DNA of 64,000 bases from Polytrichum commune (lineage: Eukaryota > Streptophyta > Polytrichopsida > Polytrichales > Polytrichaceae), in NCBI GenBank assembly GCA_950295325.1, contig OX485804.1:39804001-39868000 (forward strand), given 5' to 3'. The notes below the pieces were generated by a model. It did no database searches. It was given only the letters and a program-made list of their open reading frames with translations, and had not been told where the DNA came from. This document shows, one piece after another, positions 29,840 through 41,030 of this stretch. The translations under genes and the position numbers were made by a program. How positions within the stretch are numbered: the stretch's first letter is position 1; every line of letters begins with the position of its first letter.

Positions 29840-30330
29840 CAAGATAAGATAATGAAGGAGGTGTGACATCTCTTATATTCATACACAACTCCATAGTCAT
29901 TCATATCAGACATCTATCTCTCATTCCACACAAGGAGAATCTAAGAATGCAGAGTGACGTGAAAAAACATTCATGAATTTTATTCAGATGGCAATCAGCC
30001 GTGCTTGAATCAAATCCTATACCATAAGTTATCTTTCTCACATAACTACAAGACTCAACTTAGCAAAAACGCCAAGCCGAGGGAGTTTCCATACCTTAAC
30101 TTGAGAATCGATCCCGGACTCCATTTCCTCCTAGTTGCATGTAGTTGAGAATTGGGCTACCTGAGCAGTTTCCAACGTCGAAATAGGTTGAAAAACCTTG
30201 TTGAAGTCCACCAAACGCTCCTCGTCCTCAACTTCCTCGCAATCGGAGTCAACTGGTGAGGGGGAGCAATAGTATTGTCTCATGGCCTCACCATAAAGTA
30301 AATCAATCACATGCCCCTGCAACTACTGAC
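29840..30330 (-). mobile_element. Relic of a related Gag-bearing LTR element (LTR-like tail and gag start)
   Basis: 30131-30322 on the minus strand encodes a Gag N-terminus. The peptide QYYCSPSP, an acidic stretch and VFQPISTLET parallel RYYRSPSP, an acidic stretch and AFEPISALDT of the complete Gag at 21576. The DNA matches too (CCAACGTCGAAATAGGTTGA against CCAACGCCGAAATAGGCTCA). Next to it, 29840-30130 contains diverged LTR-like blocks (CATCTATCTCTCATTCCACA, then GGAGAATCTAAGA; GGACTCCATTTCCTCC). Gag start and LTR now lie side by side, so nearly the whole interior was lost. Confidence 0.6.
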
Positions 30331-30389
30331 CTCAAAAAAAAAATGACAACATGTAAGATAACCTGCAAACAAAAAACTGTTATCGTCTA

Positions 30390-31415
30390 CAGTCTAACCT
30401 TGATAATGTCACCCTTGTTAATAGAACACCTTGATATTGTCACCTAAAAGTTTGAAACCGATTTTCATAGTGTAAAACTCCCTCGTTATTATCCCTATCA
30501 CCCTTGATAATGTCACTATTTTTTTTCAAAATCCGTAGTGTAAATGTGATAATATCAAGTATGGATGGATTGTATGGGTGGGCATGGGTTCGATATTATT
30601 GTTCATGGGTGAGCATGGGCTAAAGCAAAGCATATTGGGGGTCATTGAATGAGCTCTCATTCAATGCTTTCGGCATAGTGGGATGCCTTGTGTAATTTCA
30701 AATTTGGTACGTGTTTCGGAGTCCAAATGCTCAATTCTACATACTCGCAATTGTCTGTAAGTTGAGGCCAAAGGTGGAAGTTCACAAACACACAAATCTT
30801 TGCCATGGCCAATGCAACTCCAACTCCATCTGCATCTCCACTTTCTCCATGCAGATAATAACACTTTATTCCATGTCGAGTTTTGAAATTTTGCAACCAC
30901 CCATGAGAAAGCTTGAACTCGGTATCAGATATGCCAAATGAATCCCTCAATTCCTTAGCCTTTTGCATAATGACATCATCAGTTACTACTCCCCTCCGTG
31001 CTCTGACCTGTCCAAACCATAAAACCAAAGCTTTTTCAAGCTGAGGCCATTTTCCAACTCGAGCGCGTCGTACATTGCCTTCACGCACACATGTATCCAT
31101 GTTCATCCACTTCTCTTTTGAACGAAGAATCTTGGAAATAGTGGTTCGATCCACAAGCCTGAATTTATGTTGATCCACCATATACTGTGCAAGGTCTTGT
31201 TGTTATTCACAATTTTGAATTAGATTTTACATTCAAAAACATTGAAGTCTCGTATTTGTTATTTTAAAAAAAATTGTAATTATATTTTGATTTTCTACAT
31301 ATTTTTTGATAATATCACATTATGCACAAAATGTGACATTATCAAGTATGTCACACCTTGTTTATATCACACTTTTTGGTGAAACGGAGGGTGTGACATT
31401 ATCAAGGCTAGGGTG
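30390..31415. mobile_element. pogo/Tigger-like DNA transposon, rearranged copy A
   Basis: Inverted termini CAGTCTAACCTTGATAATGTC and the reverse complement of CATTATCAAGGCTAGGGTG are flanked by TA on both sides (30388-30389, 31416-31417). This is typical of Tc1/mariner-pogo elements. The outer ~170 bp on the left and ~220 bp on the right match copy B (35224-36489). The interior instead carries the transposase N-terminus on the minus strand. Confidence 0.8.
30657..31200 (-). pseudogene. Transposase N-terminal DNA-binding part (Tigger/CENP-B type)
   Basis: The reading starts in the element near 31200 (DLAQYMVDQHKFRLVDRTT) with a first helix-turn-helix ending SKILRSKEKW. A linker leads to the second, CENP-B-type helix-turn-helix: KWPQLEKALVLWFGQVRARR, then VMIQ-like VIMQKAKELRDSFGI, then LSHGWLQNFKTRHGI. 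This pair of domains binds the transposon ends in pogo/Tigger transposases. The DDE catalytic domain is absent. After ~residue 125 the sequence loses similarity to the family, so the product would be a DNA-binding-only fragment. Confidence 0.75.
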
Positions 31416-31417
31416 TA

Positions 31418-33189
31418 CTGACCATCAACCCAGTCTCACCATAAGGTTAAACAACTGCCAAAAGAAGTACGAATGACTTTCGCCTTCAAAAATCTCCTAC
31501 AAGGCGCCACAGAAAGTGATTTCACTAGTTATCACTCCGGCCTCATCACCACAAACAACTAGGAAGCAATAATAAGACATAGTACAAACACAAAATGGAG
31601 TGCTAGCCACATAAATGGGAGGGTACCGAACGAAAATCCACATGAAAATAGATCCCTATTCCAACTGAGTTGCAACTTTGCAAAAGCCGAGTTACAACTT
31701 CAACAAACTTACGTATATTGACCTGGACGCAATTAGTGGCAAAAATCACTACAAACAAATCCGCACATGTTGATATAGGTGCATCTGGTGCCTATTATTA
31801 AGCCAAAATCAACTACTCATGCAGACAAAGAGTAGTGATATAATGAGTAGAAGGGTTAAGGCAAGGAACCCTAATCCTTTGAAAAAATTAGTATGGAAAA
31901 TAAAAAGAGAGAGGCTAGTTACATTCCCTATGCTCATACAAATATGAAATAACGTTAAACACCTCAACCGAAGTCGTGAGGTAAAGTCTTACACGATGTA
32001 ACAAAAAACATGTGGTATTGTTATTTTGATTTGTTTTCATTGACTTTCGTAAAAAAAAGAAAGTAATAGAGAAGGTTAGGAGACGGTTGTGATTAAAATC
32101 ATGACTTCTAAGAGTGTCTATTATCTATTTTGTTGAATTTGAAGATTTAATCTTACTAGAGTAAGTTTTGATTTAATTACAATTTAGTAGTTGTTAAAAA
32201 GAAATGTGAAGATTGTCTCACTGTTATGACCCGTGTGGTTTTATGATTAAAAAATACGAATGGATAGAGACAAGGGGGGTGATGTGGATCACCCAATTGT
32301 TTAAGGGTGCCCATTAGGCAAAGGACGGGCTCGTGATGTGTTCCTCCTTGTGGATGGATAAGGGGGCCTCTTCATCTCCCGAGGTCATCATCTCTCCCAT
32401 TTTGTTTCGTATCTTTGTGGAAAAACCACTTATTTTGTATAGTTGGGATTTTAATAAAACTTTGTGAGCTTCTTCCTTTTACTTTTGTGATTCCAATGAT
32501 TTATAGATTTCAATGAAACTTTGTGAGTTTCTTCCTTTTGCTTCATTCTATTTGGAGTTGTTATGAGAAAATCATGCATCTTAGAGCAAAGACAACTTTA
32601 TTGCCGTCGGAATCCAAGAGCAGGTGCTTTGAATGCTTGTGCAAATATGGAAAATTATTGGTTTGTTTTCATATTTTAGGAGTACATGAATTATGTTTAT
32701 GACTTCCTAAAAAACCATCAAATTTTTAGTTTGGATATAGGATGTAAAAATTATGGATATGGAAGTGTGAGGTGTAAAATTGCCATTGGATTTAGGAATT
32801 GCTTTTTAAAAGAGCTTTAGAAAGTAGACAAAATGAATTTTTAGCTAGGTTTGTCTAGAGAGCAAAGAAAATAGAATTGGGCTTCCAAACTTCATGGCGC
32901 ATTTCATTTAGGGTTTTAATGATTTATTATGGCTTCTGGAGCGAAGGGGTACATAGCTATCATTGAATTTTGAAGCCTCAACTTCAACACATCATATGTA
33001 TTGAATGTTTAATTATTTTCATTTTAATATTTAATATTTAATGTATCTTTGTGTTGGCTTTCTAAAAATATATAGTACACATTATTTGGAGTAGTTATAC
33101 ACCTATGGCGTTCAATTGAGTGATGACAATATTTTTAAGGATATAGGTCTCTACACATATTGGTTTTTTAATGGTATAACCAATTATTT
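31418..33189. other. Intergenic DNA, no recognised gene
   Basis: AT-rich with no frame above about 60 codons worth noting and no repeat pairing recognised. Confidence 0.4.
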
Positions 33190-34659
33190 GCACTATGATT
33201 TTTTCCATACCTTGGGCTTACACTAGTTTCAGCTGGTGTTTCGTTTGTTTGTGCACGCCCTCCTTGCTCTGCGATTCTAACTCTCGTTTCTACTGTCAAC
33301 GGAATTCCCTCCAGTGTTGTTTTTACGCTATCTAGAGTTGCCACGCTTCTCTGTTGTCCGACATCCGCCTCACCTATGTCGATTGTAGGGTCCCCCTCAG
33401 CTGCCTTATCAGCCTACCGTATTCTGATTCGGCCTATTCTTGTTCTTCGTGCTCGTGGTGACCCCTGGCATTGCTTCGTTAATTCCTACAGATTCTCTTG
33501 GTTTACCTATGCCTTGTTGGCTTCCCAACCCAAGCCCTACTGCTTCACTCACTAGTGTATCTTCTGGTTGCACTTGATTGGTATACTTCCTAGCATTGAT
33601 CCTTTGGTCAAATTCATGTTGTCTCAATTCATCTTCTACATCTTCAAAAATGTTCCTTCTGATGCCCCTCTGACTTTGAACTTGTTGAAAGCCATCTTGG
33701 TCCATCACATCTCCCTTCCCTCTTACTTGTTGATGTGTGTATTCCACCAGTGGTGGCCTCCTAGCCCCCCTCCATGGTTTTTTTGGTATTTCCATGCAAT
33801 CTTTAACTTTGTGCTTCCAATTGTGACAAACTTTACATCTTATGGATAGATTATCATAATTCACTAGCACTCTTTGAGGTGGTGAGATTCCTCCCTCCGA
33901 TTCTAGATCTATGATGGTCGCCCACCCTTTGTTAACCATAAGATTAATGCAAAACCTTGGATCTTGTGTTGTTTCATTTGTTGTATCAATACCAATAGCC
34001 TCATATAGGGTTTTAGCTATTGCTAGGGCTTGGTCGTGATGTTTGAAGGGTAACTTCTTGAGTGCAACCCATGTTGGGAATGCTAGGTTACTGGGATTAT
34101 CAGGGTTGAATCCCAGTACGCAGCTTTGGAACATGCATGCACCCCATTTAGTTTTGAAAGGTGGCAACATAAGAGCGTTATTCAACACATCCTTATCATC
34201 TCCAGTAAGGAAGAAGAAGCCTTTTCCGATGTTTCTACATAGCGATAACATGTTGCCTCTCAATTCTTGATTTATGGTATGTAGCCACCTCTTCAGATCT
34301 TGTGGAGGGGGCTTAGGCCCTAGGAACTTGGCGATCAATATTTGATCTTTCAGTTAGGCAATGCGTGCTAACAATTTTGGTGTATCAACTTTGAACTTTA
34401 AGGCATCTTTCCTGTCAAGAAACCCACTAAAACTCCTCTCCAAGTTAGCTGGGAGGATCTCACCACTCTGTATTTTGAACGGATTAAGGTCTGCTTTTGG
34501 GATTTGTTTGCCGGCCTCCTCCATCACCTCCATTACTGCCTCGATCATCTCCACGTCTTGTTGTGGTGCCTCCCCCAAGATCCATCCCCCTTTCTCCTCC
34601 ATGAGCGGATCAAACCTTGGTCCATTTCCATATCGCACCTTCTCAGCACACGTCTCCAT
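33190..34659 (-). pseudogene. LINE ORF1-like protein with DUF4283-type domain and zinc knuckle
   Basis: Starts at 34659 (METCAEKVRYGNG). The N-terminal part ends at a TAA (34354-34356) and continues in frame as LKDQILIAKFLGPKPPP. The DUF4283-like region (RWLHTINQELRG, LCRNIGKGFFFLTGDDKD, FPTWVALKKLP) is followed by a CCHC knuckle CKVCHNWKHKVKDC. This is the layout of plant LINE ORF1 and related nucleic-acid-binding proteins. At 33409 the frame is lost, but a second frame (ADKAAEGDPTIDIGEADVG onward) stays open to about 33200, indicating a frameshift near the C-terminus. No ORF2 (endonuclease/RT) follows downstream. Confidence 0.7.
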
Positions 34660-35221
34660 CTTAGATCTACTGCTCTCCTCGCTTCCATATCTAAAGCTTC
34701 AATCCCCACTTTGCTCCACCAGTATGGCTTCTTGATTCAAACATCTCCTAACCTATTCAGATCTAAATCTAAAGCTTGATTTCCGTTTGATATGTTCTAA
34801 TGTCAAGATCACAGATACCCTCACATCCCATCCCTAGGATATGCATATTGGATATATCAAGGCACAAATTTTGATGCATCAGATGCATCAGATGCTCCAC
34901 CTCTTTTTCTTCCTTTCAGCGTTCCATTGCTCTCGCCCATTATTTGATGCACTTTGAAATTCCCCTTTACCACGGTCCGGTATCGAGTTGTTGTAAAGTC
35001 TATGTAAACTTGTTTTGGATTCACATATGAACATGCGACTAATATGAAGATTCTTTATCTCTTTATATGATCAAATAGGCCATTTCCAAATTTACTTAAA
35101 CATCAAACCTACATTCTTTAAAAATTTGGTTATACTCTAGTAGACTCTGAGAAAGCTAAGGTACCAAACTTGTTGAGCTAGCCTCATGTTTTAAATTTCT
35201 ATATTCTGGATGCAGTCCATC
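34660..35221. other. Intergenic DNA, no recognised gene
   Basis: May include the 5' UTR of the LINE-like ORF on the minus strand. There is a small local repeat GATGCATCAGATGCATCAG near 34873. Confidence 0.35.
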
Positions 35222-35223
35222 TA

Positions 35224-36489
35224 CACCCTAACCTTGATAATATCACACTTGTTAATAGAACACCTTGATATTGTCACCTAAAAGTTTGAAACCGATTTCC
35301 ATAGTGTAAAAGTCCCTCGTTATTATCACTATCACCCTTGATAATGTCACATTTTTGTTTCAAAATTTGTAGTGTAAGTGTGATAATAACAAGTAACATG
35401 GATGAAAAAAGGCCGGATGGACAACAAATTCTATGGATGACGTCGGCATCTTCACCTGCTTCCGCTTGAATCTTGGGTTCTTGAATCTTGAATCTCATGT
35501 GCCGAAGAAGCAACGGTTTCTCTCGCAGATCAACTTCTTGCAGCTCCGCCTGCATCGTATGCTCTCTCCTCTCGCCGCTCCACACACCACTCTGCCCCTC
35601 ATCTTCTTGCCGCTCTCCTCAACAAATTGCTGCATCCACAAGGTTTCTTCCTAAATGGTACTTTTGAAGCTTTGAGGCTTGTTGAATGAGTTCGGTGTTG
35701 AAGACCATTAGAAATTGTTGGAGAAAGTCCGCCATATTGCCTGCAGAGTGGAATGCAGATATAAACAATCTTGATGAACGTATGAAGTCCAAAATGGAGG
35801 AAGCAACTTTGGAATTGGGTAGACTCATCGCCGCATTAAATTTGGGTTTGGATGTTGAAGGCAAGCCTGTAGAAAAGCTTTGTCCTTTGGAGTACATAAA
35901 CATGGAAGGTGAAGATGATTTTGAGGTGGAATTTTCTATTGAGGAGCTTGTGCAATTAGTGCAAGATGGCGAACATGTTCTTGATTCCATGGAGGTGGAC
36001 CCATTGATTGTTGATAGCAGTGATGATGAATCTAAAGTAGTGAAGCTAAGCGATGCACAAAAATATGCTAAAGATGTTTTGAATTTTATGGCTAGCCAAG
36101 GTTCTCAGATTTTTAGCACTCATGAGTTGTTAGAAATGGAAAAAATCCATGACAAACTCATTAGAATTGGTGTTGCACATTTAACATCAACAAAACAATG
36201 TGACATTAGAAGCTTCTTTGTCTCTAGTGAGAGGTCTTTACCTGATCTCAATGACACATTATGATGTGCTCTTGTTGTTATTCACAATTTTGAATTAGAT
36301 TTTACATTCAAAAACATTGAAGTCTCGTATTTGTTATTTAAAAAAAATTGTAATTATATTTTGATTTTCTACATATTTTTTGATAATATCACATTATGCA
36401 CAAAATGTGACATTATCAAGTATGTCACACCTTGTTTATATCACACTTTTTGGTGAAACGGAGGGTGTGACATTATCAAGGTTAGGGTG
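35224..36489 (+). mobile_element. pogo/Tigger-like DNA transposon, copy B
   Basis: Termini CACCCTAACCTTGATAATAT and the inverted ATTATCAAGGTTAGGGTG are flanked by TA (35222-35223, 36490-36491). It carries only the 3' half of a transposase gene on the plus strand, so it is an internally deleted, non-autonomous copy. The termini match copy A (30390-31415). Confidence 0.85.
35686..36264 (+). pseudogene. Transposase C-terminal part (Tigger type)
   Basis: 192 residues. TIRNCWRKSAIL matches the block that follows the DDE domain in Tigger/jerky-like proteins. It is followed by an acidic tail (MEGEDDFEVEFSIEELVQL, VDSSDDESKVVKLSDAQK) and the end motif CDIRSFF. The same tail is seen in the minus-strand protein at 48465-48887 (VVMEGEDIIEAEY, VKLTDAQQHAQL, RTIDSFF), confirming a shared transposase family. 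The catalytic domain and the DNA-binding domain are missing here, so it cannot transpose itself. Confidence 0.75.
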
Positions 36490-36491
36490 TA

Positions 36492-37385
36492 CTCATGGGA
36501 ATGAAATCCGACCCATTAGCCTCGAGGTTCGAAAGTTTTCAATTCTCTATACTATGCACGCATCCAGAGGGTAGCTCAAATTCAAGGGAGCCTCGAGTTT
36601 TGAAATCCTGATTGAATTAGGGTAAACGGAGTTCGAGTGAGCCACAACCTTCGATTTTAAACCCATACGTTATAGAAGTATTCGATAATTTGATTATTTT
36701 CAAAAGTCCTCATTTTGGATATCGTGCATTGGTCCATAGCTAAATTGAACTTGACTTAGAGCATGATCACATGTTGTATACTAAATGCTAACACAAAGAG
36801 GTGTTAAATAGGGTAACATTCTTTTAGAGGGGAGTAGTCTCATCACGTGTCCCACATGTTCACTCTATATGAGCTTCATAAATTGAGGGTGCCATGATCA
36901 AAACTAATATCTTACAATACATAGGACTTTACATAGAAATAATTGAAGCTCAGATTGTATTTGATGAGTATTGTGCAGTATTGATAGTTGATTCTCTTAT
37001 AGAGGTGTGGAAAGTTGGGTTGTAATATACCCAAGCTATTTGACCTAGGAGGGCTTTCCGGGCCCCACCAACAATTCAGTAGCGGTTAAGCAGGATGCAT
37101 GGGTCCATCTCATGGACTAAACTCTGTATTGTCCCGTTGTGTGACCTTGTATGTGATAACATATGAACATGCTCTTCACCTATGGTTCGGTGGAGGAAGG
37201 TAATAATATATGATTGGGATAGAATAAATTGAATCTCAACACATTCAAAAAAATTACATGAAAGGGACAGCAACACTACACAACACTTTGTTCGCATAGC
37301 AAATGAAGAACAATTTTTTCGGGTAATTTTTTTTGGAATGAAAGACTTCAAAGATGTCTGGAAGAAGTGAAATGTTTGCTATACT
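36492..37385. other. Intergenic DNA, no recognised gene
   Basis: AT-rich. The minus-strand frame 37076-37351 has no recognised motif. Confidence 0.4.
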
Positions 37386-37607
37386 ACACTGATTATCCCA
37401 TTTAATGTGTTATTGATTGGAGTTATGGAGTGCTATAACTATTTAATGGGAATATAATATTTTACCAACCAAAGTCATTTATGTTCTATAATGTCCAAAC
37501 AACTTATTGAGCTTTTGTTAGTAAAAATTGAACACTTGAGTAAGACATTATTGCATTGCGTAAGTCCAAATAATAACAAAACACTAAGTGGGATAATCAA
37601 TGTAGTG
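37386..37607. repeat. ~220-bp MITE with ~28-bp inverted termini
   Basis: ACTACACTGATTATCCCATT at the left is the inverted match of AAGTGGGATAATCAATGTAGT at the right. The sequence to ~37860 contains TTCTATAATGTCCAAACAAC-like blocks also present in the tandem units at 39758-41030, so the families are related. Confidence 0.55.
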
Positions 37608-38439
37608 ATAATGGATTCTTCACCTTTTATTTCTTTATCTTTCTTCCTTAATCATTGTTCCACTTTAAAATATTTTTTTAATAGTTTTAATGAAGACAAC
37701 TGCAACATTTATGATATTTAGTGTCACTTACTATTCAAAGTTACGCAATGCTTTAATTATTTATTAATAATGTAATTTTTTCCCACGCAATGTCATTAAT
37801 GCTCTATAATGTCCAAACAACGTATTCATCTTGTTGAAGGTAGACCATTAGATTGTTCGTAGTCAATAGAAATGTAATGGAAGAGGCATGAGAAACAATA
37901 AGGTTAGAATAAGGTCACAACGTTGGTCCGAGAGGGATAAGAGTTATCCCATATTATTTGTATGAACCAAGGAAAAGAAGAAAAGTAATGAAAGGTAAAA
38001 CAAGGAGAGCATGAGACAATCTCACTTCAAGCATTGTTCATATGCCTTTGTCTTTGTGTTCTTGCTTATGCTTTCTCATCTCTAGTCCTATTGACTTCCA
38101 ATAAGTTATGGGACCACACATGCAAGTGAAGTTTCTAGAGATTTGATACCTTTGAGATTAATGTGACTTTGACGAGGGAATCTTTGTTGGTTTCTTCACA
38201 ACTTGTTAAGGACATGAAGCTGATAATCGTTTAATTGAAGAGCTCATGGCCATTACTAAGGTAGATTTGGCTTGTGGCTCTTTATGGTCTAGTGTTGATG
38301 TTGTCCAGGTGAGTTTGAATTTGTAGGTTCTATGCATATCCTCCTATTATAATTTAATCTCCCTTCTAAGTCTAAATTGGAATAAATGGGTGCTAGTGTG
38401 GTGTATTTGTGCTCATCATACATTACACAACAGTTGAAC
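37608..38439. other. Intergenic DNA, no recognised gene
   Basis: AT-rich spacer before the minisatellite. No convincing frame. Confidence 0.4.
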
Positions 38440-39035
38440 TAGCAGTTGAACTTCATCCAGTTCTTTCTCAAACTCAACCGGCTCATCTCTAATCAGCGGT
38501 CGAACTTCAACCGGTTCACCTCTACCTAGCAGTCGAACTTCATCCGGTTCTTTCTCAAACTCAACCAGTTAATCAAAACTTAGCGGTGAAACCACAACCG
38601 GTTATTTCTCAAACTCCACCGGTTCATCTCTACCTAGCGGTCGAACTTCAACCGGTTCTTCCTCAAACTCAACCGGTTCATCTCTACTTAGCGGTCAAAC
38701 TTCAACCGGTTATTTCTCAAACTCCACCAGTTCATCTCTACCTAGCGGTCAAACTTCAACCGGTTATTTCGTAAACTCCACTGGTTCATCTCTACCTAGT
38801 GGTCGAACTTCAACCGGTTCTTCCTCAACTACCTAGCGGTCGAACTTCAACCGGTTCTTTCTCAAACTCCACCGGTTCATCTCTACCTAGCGGTCGAACT
38901 TCAACCGGTTCTTCCTCACATTCAACCGGTTCACCTCTAACTAGCAGGCCGGTTCTTTCTCAAACTCCACCGGTTCATCTCTACCTAGCGGTCGAACTCC
39001 AACCAGTTATTGCTCAAACTCCACCGGTTCATCTG
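38440..39035. repeat. Minisatellite with 54-bp unit, about 11 copies
   Basis: The unit contains CTAGCGGTCGAACTTCAACC, then GGTTCTTTCTCAAACTCCAC, then CGGTTCATCTCTAC. Each unit has an AACCGGTT palindrome and a second ACCGGTT. The 54-bp period is a multiple of three, and two plus-strand frames stay open across many units. One gives an 18-residue Pro/Val/Gln-rich repeat, the other a Ser/Thr/Gly-rich repeat (SGRTSTGSSSNSTGS). Truncated units occur near 38826 and 38940. No start codon or other domain is attached, so coding is not claimed. Confidence 0.8.
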
Positions 39036-39369
39036 TAACTAGCACGGTCAGGTCCTCCCTTTCATTGCTCTGAATCGATTTCCCAGCCTGACACGAGCAG
39101 TTAGTTTCCTTACCACTAAATCCCATGGAAAAGCAGAGTCAGCTATTGATTTCCTCGACCTTCTCATCAGTATCAGTTGATTTAAAACCCCAAGTACGTA
39201 AATGATTTAAAAATGACCACATGTCCCAGTAAACTATATAATAACCATTATAAAATAATGAAGGAAAATGGTATGGAGTAATTAGAATGTTAGGTGGACA
39301 GAGAACGACAAAACCCGAATTTGTCCTTTTCCCAGACCACATATATAAATATATAGACTAAAATAGTCC

Positions 39370-39757
39370 CCAACCCTCCACCTGGCACCCGCGACACGAC
39401 CTAGGGTCACGAGCCCACCGACAGCTGCTGCACGGACGACGAGCCCCCTCCGTCCACCTCCGTCCAACACATTCGTTCGTGGAACGGACGGGAAGCGGGG
39501 AACTGCGCATGTGAACGGCGCGCTGTCGATGGACCGCAGCTCACTGGGCGAGCCGTTCGAGGACAGAATCGTCCACGTCAGCAGGTAGCCCACCCCCCAC
39601 CCCACCCCCTCTTCACGTGGCTCCATGCCTATGTTTGTTCGTTTTGAACTTAGATTATGGATCTGACTGTACCTGCCTGCCGCTGCCGTCCAGGATCGCC
39701 CGCGTCAGCAACGCCGTCACCGCCGCTGACGCCATCGCTGCATCTCCCCAGGACTAA
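39370..39757 (+). other. GC-rich segment, possible captured gene fragment
   Basis: About 60 percent GC within AT-rich DNA. A plus-strand frame is open from about 39370 to 39586 (ending DRSSLGEPFEDRIVHVSR) and meets a GT donor (AGCAG/GTAGCC). A CCGTCCAG acceptor near 39692 continues in phase as IARVSNAVTAADAIAASPQD followed by a stop. There is no start codon and no recognised family. It may be the last two exons of a gene caught by a transposon. The minus-strand frame 39282-39626 is considered a shadow. Confidence 0.3.
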
Positions 39758-41030
39758 ATGCATTAAACCAGACCAAGTTTGCAGGAGAGGGCCACACTGC
39801 ATGCGGGCTACACTATATATAATATTTAGTGACTCTCTTACACAGTGCTCTATATATATATTAGTTTAAACCAAGGGAAAATTGTCAATGTTCTATAATG
39901 TCCAAACTAGCTACCGATGTCACATGTGTTGATAGAATATGAGATATGCTTTAAATAGATATACAGTAGCATTGCGTAGTTCCAAATAGTTAGTGACACT
40001 CCTCAGTGTCATGTTTAGTGTAGCTAGGTTGTCCTTGGGTCTGGGCCCTATGAATGTCAAGCTAGTAGTGTACACTAATTACGTCGACCCACACTAACTC
40101 ATCGGCAGCATACCACTATTTCGCTTACTGTTATCATTATGATTGCTGCTGTAATTCTTTTTATTTGGTTTTGGTCTGGCATGCAGTAAACCAGACCAAG
40201 TTTGCAGGAGGGCCACACTGCATGCGGGGCTGAAGCGACACTAAATACAATATTTAGTGTCTCTTACTATTTGGATTTACACAGTGCTATATATATTATT
40301 TCACACCAAGTAAAATTGTCAATGTCACATGTGTTGATAGAATATGAGATATGCTGTAAATAGATATACAGTTGCATTGCGTAATTCCAAATAGTTCGTG
40401 ACACTCCTCAGTGTCATATTTAGTGTAGCTAGGTTGTTCTTGGGTCTGGGCCCTATAAATGTCAAGCTAGTGTACACTAATTTAGTCGACCCACACTAAC
40501 GTATTGGCAGCATACGCCTCTTTGGATTATTGTTATCATTATGATTGCTATATGGATGTGAATGCTGTAATTCTTTTTATTTGGTTTTGGTCTGGTATGC
40601 ATTAAACCAGACCAATTTTGCAGGAGGGCCACTGCATGCGGGGCTGGAGCTACACTAAATACAATATTTAGTGTCTCTTACTATTTGGATTTACACAGTG
40701 CTATATATTAATTTACACCAAGGAAAATTGTTAATGTTCTATAATGTCCAAACTAGCTACCAATGTCACATGTGTTGGTAGAACATGAGATATGCTATAC
40801 ATAGATGTAGTATTGCGTAATTCCAAATAGTAAGTGACCCTCAGTGTCATGTTTAGTGTAGCTAGGTTGTTCTTGGGTCTGGGCCCTATGAATGTCAAGC
40901 TAGTGTACACTAGTTAAGTTGACCCACACTAACTCATCAGCAGCAGCATACCACTCTTTGGATTATTGTTATCAACATGATTGCTATACGGATGTGAATG
41001 CTATGATTCTTTTTTTTTGGTTTTGGCCCA
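39758..41030. repeat. Three tandem copies of a ~420-bp unit
   Basis: Units start at 39758, 40181 and 40597, each with ATGCA(T/G)TAAACCAGACCAA. Each junction carries the inverted pair GGTCTGG/CCAGACC. Inside each unit ACACTAAATACAATATTTAG, then TACTATTTGGATTTAC, is inverted against GTAATTCCAAATAGT, then ATTTAGTGTAGCT, so each unit contains a MITE-like hairpin. Similarity between units is high (about 90 percent), so the duplication is fairly recent. No coding frame. Confidence 0.8.

Noticed and set aside
38440-39035. Minisatellite considered as a CRISPR array
   Set aside because: Units are contiguous 54-bp tandem copies without unique spacers, in a plant-type genome.
39282-39626. Minus-strand frame of 114 codons in the GC-rich island
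   Set aside because: GC-rich DNA keeps many frames open. The plus-strand frame with splice sites explains the segment better and is itself uncertain.
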